From contig VRMN01000019.1 in assembly GCA_008690995.1 (NCBI GenBank), positions 62,001 through 126,000 of the forward strand: 64,000 bases of DNA. The letters are read 5' to 3'. Shown piece by piece: positions 60,140 to 64,000 of this stretch. The translations under genes were made by a program, and so were the position numbers. This DNA comes from Porphyridium purpureum. Lineage: Eukaryota > Rhodophyta > Bangiophyceae > Porphyridiales > Porphyridiaceae. Under the pieces are notes generated by a model. That model searched no databases. It was not told the origin of the DNA and saw only the letters and a program-made list of their open reading frames with translations. Every line of letters begins with the position of its first letter. The stretch's first letter is position 1.

Positions 60140-62482
60140 CATTTTCGATATTGAGTATCTTGTGTGAGCTGGCGAAGCTTTCCAGTGCAAGCGCACGCAA
60201 AGCATCGAATTGAAGAGTAGCGGAACGCGGCGCTGGGCTTGCTGCTCGAGCGCTTCTCGGCTCGTTCTGTTCATGAAAAAGTTCCGTGTGCATGTCATTG
60301 ATATCCGTACCAGGACTTTTGAACAATGGATATAGAAAAAAAAGAGCATCGAAATGAGCACGTCAGTACATTACAGTGACAAGCAGAATGCTTCATGGAC
60401 AACGAGTGACGTGGAACCTCCGGTGAGCCGTATACCGCAGGAGTGCACGAGAACTTGCAGGCGAGTTTCCCTGGTTCGGCCTAGTCCGCCCTGTCACCTT
60501 TTTGGTTCTTCGAGGCGACCTTTCAAGTTTTCAGCACGAGTCTTCGACTACCATTTTACAGGTCAAATCATTTGTGGCTCTGCAGGTACGATGATTGCCT
60601 CTCGATACCGTGTCGTGTGCATGACTTTTTTTCGTGCTAGGCAGTGACTCATTGTTCGTTGTACCGCACAGTGAGGTTGCGGCGCAGAGAAGACAAAAGG
60701 AATTGTAGTTTGACAACCGTACTCTCACGCATGTTTAATGGGTCGATCGACCTCGAATGACTTGCAGTTCGAGCCGCTGGGCTCCATCAGCATCGTGTCG
60801 CATAGCATTCTCACTGCGTGCGAGGAACAGTTATGTGCCTTTTTGCATTCTGCACGTCGACGAATCCCCAAGAGCTATTCAAAACAGGAAAGGACGGCGA
60901 AGCTCCTTTACAATTGTGAAGGAGACAAACCGCACCACTAGGACCAAATTCGCTCGAGGATTAAAAATCCCCCGTCGAATGAATGCCACGCTACTTGCCC
61001 AAACCTTTGGCACGGCGTGCTGTCGTCTGCGGATCCCGTGCTTTGTCGCGAACTAGTCAAAGACACTTTTGCAGGCCACGTGGTTTCCATGTGCGGCCAT
61101 CCGGATCTAAAGTAGGGCTACGCAGAAATGTTCTGCACGAAGGCTGAAACGCACAAGCTTCGCAGAACATACTGTTGCCAATTCATGCAGTGGGACTCGA
61201 GCGCAAGGCCCAAATATATCCGTGAGGGCTTGGAAAGTTTGTGTTTCCCGTTTTGAAACGCTGGAATCCGCTGGCATACACCCACGTGCTCAAGGGATGA
61301 TGTTTGACACGCTCAAGAAGCTCCCAATACGCTCCTGCTGGTATAAGGCTAGCTGCTTGACGGACATGCAGCAGATGCGACGTCGTGGCAGCGCCGGATG
61401 GTGGTGCTGCATTCGTTGTCGGGCGCCGAAAGTTTGATTTGGATGTGGTTTTTGAGCTCGGAAACTTTAGCGCGCGAATGCGGACAAGATTGAACTGCCT
61501 GTGCTTCGTATAGCAAGCGAGTGCGAAGGTCCGGGCGCGTATTGAGCAGCTGCTTCATCGCCGCGTGATACGGACCAATGTCAGTCCAGCCAATTTTGAG
61601 CACAACTTGAAAGCGGCACACGTCCTGGTATCACAGCACGCTCTGGAAGCCAGTGGGATCACAGACCAGCTCGATTGGAAGCTGGAGCAGCGCGTCTAGA
61701 ATTGTCCGCCTCGACCGGAAGAACACCAAGCGCGAAAGAATACTTGAGCCACCAGCTGAGCAAAATCATTCAGCGGTAGCCAGCCGTTCGCGGTGTGGAG
61801 GCGCTAAAATTCGATCTCATACCTGTGTAATTGACGTGCCGCGCCTCAATACCATCCACAGATTAGGTGGTGTCCGGCTTCGATCACAAGCGTGCCGCGA
61901 ATCTATGTCATGTCGGCAACGAGCTGCAAGCAGCGCTCCATAAATTCCGCTGATTTTTATGTGGCGTCTGACGTCGTTGTCGAAATGCGCGCGCAGCCGA
62001 TACAGTATCTCTTCTATGTCCAGCCGAAGGGCTTGTCCTTTCCGTGCCGTCAATTCAAACGATTCTCCTTGGAACGCAGCCGAGTAGTGGGTTCGTAGAA
62101 AATTGCGTCGCCGCACGGCCGATGTTGACCACCACCAGCAGCATCTTGATGAGAATCGGCCCGCTCGTCATCCATCCTGCACTGCTTGGCAGCGACGCAT
62201 TGCGCGTACTCGCGTGGGTCGCTTATATCCACTCCCGCATCTGACACATTCTCGCGAGTACGCTCTCACCATCAACACCACGGCGACAGCTGAAGCGTGG
62301 TGCTGCCGCGCCACCGGCGCATTTGCGGCGGCAGTTCGACAGCATAGGCTTGCGCCCCGGTGTCCGCGACGCATCGCTTCCGCGCGAGCCGTGCGCACGC
62401 ACGCACACCAAGAACGAGCTGTCGAAAACACCTCTTAAGCCAGCTCGTCTGTGCGGGTGCCGTATCGATCAGGGTCTCGATC
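60140..62482. other. Intergenic, 2.3 kb, possible transposon remains
   Basis: No gene is recognised. Minus-strand frames at 61349-61621 (GPYHAAMKQLLNTRPDLRTR) and 61817-62116 (LDIEEILYRLRAHFDNDVRR) have protein-like helical patterns and lie in order, suggesting one decayed coding unit of unknown family. Confidence 0.35.
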
Positions 62483-63535
62483 ATGAAGCGTACGCGTGAC
62501 GATGACGATGTGCCGGCGCATGTGCGGCGAAGTGCGCGCCTTCTATCGTGCCGTGACAACACCAGAGGGACGCCGCAACTCAGGAAGAAACGGCGCACGA
62601 GCGGCAAGCGCAGCCCAAAGACGGACGACGTGTGTCGCGGCTTGACGGCGATCGGGCTCGACGATGTACCGCTGGACGTGGTAGTCCGCATTGTGGAGCA
62701 CGCGCTCGGTGTGCGCGCCGTGGAGCCATTCGTGGGCTTTCCGTGCACGCTCATTTCGTTCGACGCAGTGCGCCTTATAGCGCCACTCGCGCTGACGTGC
62801 AGGCGAATGTACCGCGTGTTTGTGCCAGACGGACAGCACGCGAGCTTGCCACCGCTGTGCATGTCCCTTAGCGTCTCTGCCATCCGCGAGCTGCGCCTGG
62901 TGGTGGACGAAATCAAGGCGGTTCAGACCAAGCGACGGATGCACCGTGCAAGGGGGGCGAGCCAAAATGACAGCAGAAACAGCCGCTGTCACGGCAGTAT
63001 CGACTCGCCGTTGGTGCGGAGCGTGGCGCACATGGTCCACTTTCAAGGCCAGGATTTTCGAGGCGTGCCGAGATTTTTGGCATCGCTAGCTACATTTACG
63101 TGTCCGGGTCTGTGGCTGTGGTCGCCGGTTCAAATGGAGCTGGACGCGATCCGCCGCCGCGAAGTGCAGCGTGCTTTGCTTGGCACCGATGATTCGTGCT
63201 CCTCCACCCAGCGGATGTGGCTGCAAGCAATGCATGCCATCAATCCGGCGTCGCGGCACTTCCGTGCGTTCCTTTCCGCGATGACTGGCCTGAAAGAACT
63301 CCGCATGAGCGGAGCCGTGCGCTTCTTTCGCAATGCGGCCTTTCCTGCGCTCTGTATGACATGGCTTAGGCCCATGGCACAATTGGAGCACCTGGTGCTA
63401 CAGGACTTTAAAGTATGCTGCGTCGCGCGGTACCGCGCTGAAATGCCGCGCTCGCGACAGATAGATTTATACAATGTCGACGAACACGAGCACCGAGAAC
63501 TCGATACTGTAGACTCAGAAGCAGACGAAGATTGA
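62483..63535 (+). CDS. F-box-like protein, probably nuclear
   Basis: The protein has 350 residues from the ATG of MKRTRDDDDVP; the frame is open further left only through GTG. A basic segment RKKRRTSGKRSPK looks like a nuclear signal. An F-box-like stretch follows: LDDVPLDVVVRIVEHALGV...LIAPLALTCRRMYRVF. The remainder contains LRR-like strands (LKELRMSG, LEHLVLQDFKV) but no clear repeat array. It ends acidic (DTVDSEADED). The stop is one base from that of the convergent membrane-protein gene. Confidence 0.55.
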   Translation: MKRTRDDDDVPAHVRRSARLLSCRDNTRGTPQLRKKRRTSGKRSPKTDDVCRGLTAIGLDDVPLDVVVRIVEHALGVRAVEPFVGFPCTLISFDAVRLIAPLALTCRRMYRVFVPDGQHASLPPLCMSLSVSAIRELRLVVDEIKAVQTKRRMHRARGASQNDSRNSRCHGSIDSPLVRSVAHMVHFQGQDFRGVPRFLASLATFTCPGLWLWSPVQMELDAIRRREVQRALLGTDDSCSSTQRMWLQAMHAINPASRHFRAFLSAMTGLKELRMSGAVRFFRNAAFPALCMTWLRPMAQLEHLVLQDFKVCCVARYRAEMPRSRQIDLYNVDEHEHRELDTVDSEADED

Positions 63536-63536
63536 T

Positions 63537-64000
63537 TTAGCCAAAGGTCTGCATGGCCTTGCCATAGATAACGCCCAGGATGCTGAATTGTGTCCATGCA
63601 AAGACAGACCACATGTACAGCATGCCAAAAACGCTCTGCGCTGTGGTGGCCCAGTTGCCCGTGCTAGCGATTGAGACCCCGCTTGCGGAGCAGAACAGCA
63701 CATTGCTATGCCGCGTGGCGAGTAGGAGAAGCAGCATCTGTACGTACGTCGGCGCCATGTAGAGCACGACCGCGCCAAGACTGAAAACGTTTGTGGATAC
63801 CACGTTGGTATAGAGCTGCGTGGCGGCGCTGAGGGCAATCTGATCGGGCGCGTTGCTTCTCTTGAAAGCGCTTGCTCCACTTTTTGCAGCCCGTTCTTGC
63901 TGCTTGGGCTCGCCAGAGCCCGGCACTGGCACCGACACAACATCGCGTTGCTGCACCTTATCGAAAGCCGACTTGATGTAGCTAAACGCAGAGTCCAGAT
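63537..64000 (-). CDS. Membrane protein of unknown family, cut by the right edge
   Basis: At least 154 residues are read; the frame stays open to the edge (LDSAFSYIKSAFDKVQQ). A Ser/Lys-rich soluble part (PKQQERAAKSGASAFKRS) is followed by a hydrophobic helix VFSLGAVVLYMAPTYVQMLLLLL and a second, VFGMLYMWSVFAWTQFSILGVIYG, and the stop. No motif recognised. The N-terminus is outside the window. Confidence 0.6.
   Translation of the reverse strand, partial: LDSAFSYIKSAFDKVQQRDVVSVPVPGSGEPKQQERAAKSGASAFKRSNAPDQIALSAATQLYTNVVSTNVFSLGAVVLYMAPTYVQMLLLLLATRHSNVLFCSASGVSIASTGNWATTAQSVFGMLYMWSVFAWTQFSILGVIYGKAMQTFG

Noticed and set aside
1-64000. CRISPR arrays, bacterial operons or Shine-Dalgarno sites
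   Set aside because: No spaced direct repeats with unique spacers; gene content and starts are eukaryotic.

Overview
The window looks like a compact, GC-rich, intron-poor nuclear segment from a photosynthetic eukaryote. My best guess is a unicellular red alga of the Porphyridium type. The reasons are: almost every recognisable gene is one uninterrupted reading frame; a carotenoid isomerase (Z-ISO), a chloroplast-type FtsY and a Uup/ABCF5-like ABC-F ATPase sit beside eukaryote-only genes (ribophorin I, type II metacaspase, KEOPS kinase, F-box proteins, RNA-dependent RNA polymerase); and the two clearest plastid candidates have Phe close to the N-terminus, as red-algal transit peptides often do. 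The species is inferred, not shown.

Layout. 0-1.4 kb: an A-tailed dispersed repeat followed by the C-terminal end of a TnpB/Fanzor nuclease. 1.4-3.75 kb (-): P-protein/CitMHS-type transporter. 6.7-12.2 kb (+): secreted double-malectin protein, type II membrane glycosyltransferase, GST-like protein. 12.2-18.9 kb: gene-poor, lower-GC stretch. 19.0-27.7 kb: dense block with a small membrane protein, ribophorin I, ABC-F ATPase, creatininase family, F-box protein and Z-ISO. 27.7-34.5 kb: transposon graveyard (second repeat copy, PIF/Harbinger remnant, inverted-repeat cluster, degraded tyrosine-recombinase element). 34.5-43.3 kb: ionotropic glutamate receptor-like channel, unknown acidic protein, ABCG half-transporter, Bud32-like kinase. 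46.6-52.2 kb: SETD9-like SET protein, type II metacaspase, FtsY. 54.1-58.35 kb: an RRM + CCCH + RNA-dependent RNA polymerase locus. 58.5-64 kb: a membrane protein read in two frames, a Cys/His-repeat protein, an F-box-like protein and an edge-truncated membrane protein.

Themes. (1) The RDR locus is the most unusual gene: RRM and tandem CCCH fingers precede an RDR core, the coding path needs passage of one TAG and one -1 shift at a nine-T run, and the middle Asp of the catalytic D-x-D-G-D is His. (2) Several genes share an upstream layout: oriented CACTGTACC elements, then an A/T-rich inverted repeat with TAGTAAA/TTTACTA core 20-90 bp nearer the gene. (3) Two convergent gene pairs have stop codons only 1-2 nt apart, so their transcripts must overlap. 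(4) The glutamate-receptor-like channel carries an EF-hand/dockerin-like calcium loop directly after its gate helix.

Start codons were set at ATGs read from the sequence. Frames that open only with GTG or TTG were shortened to the first plausible ATG.
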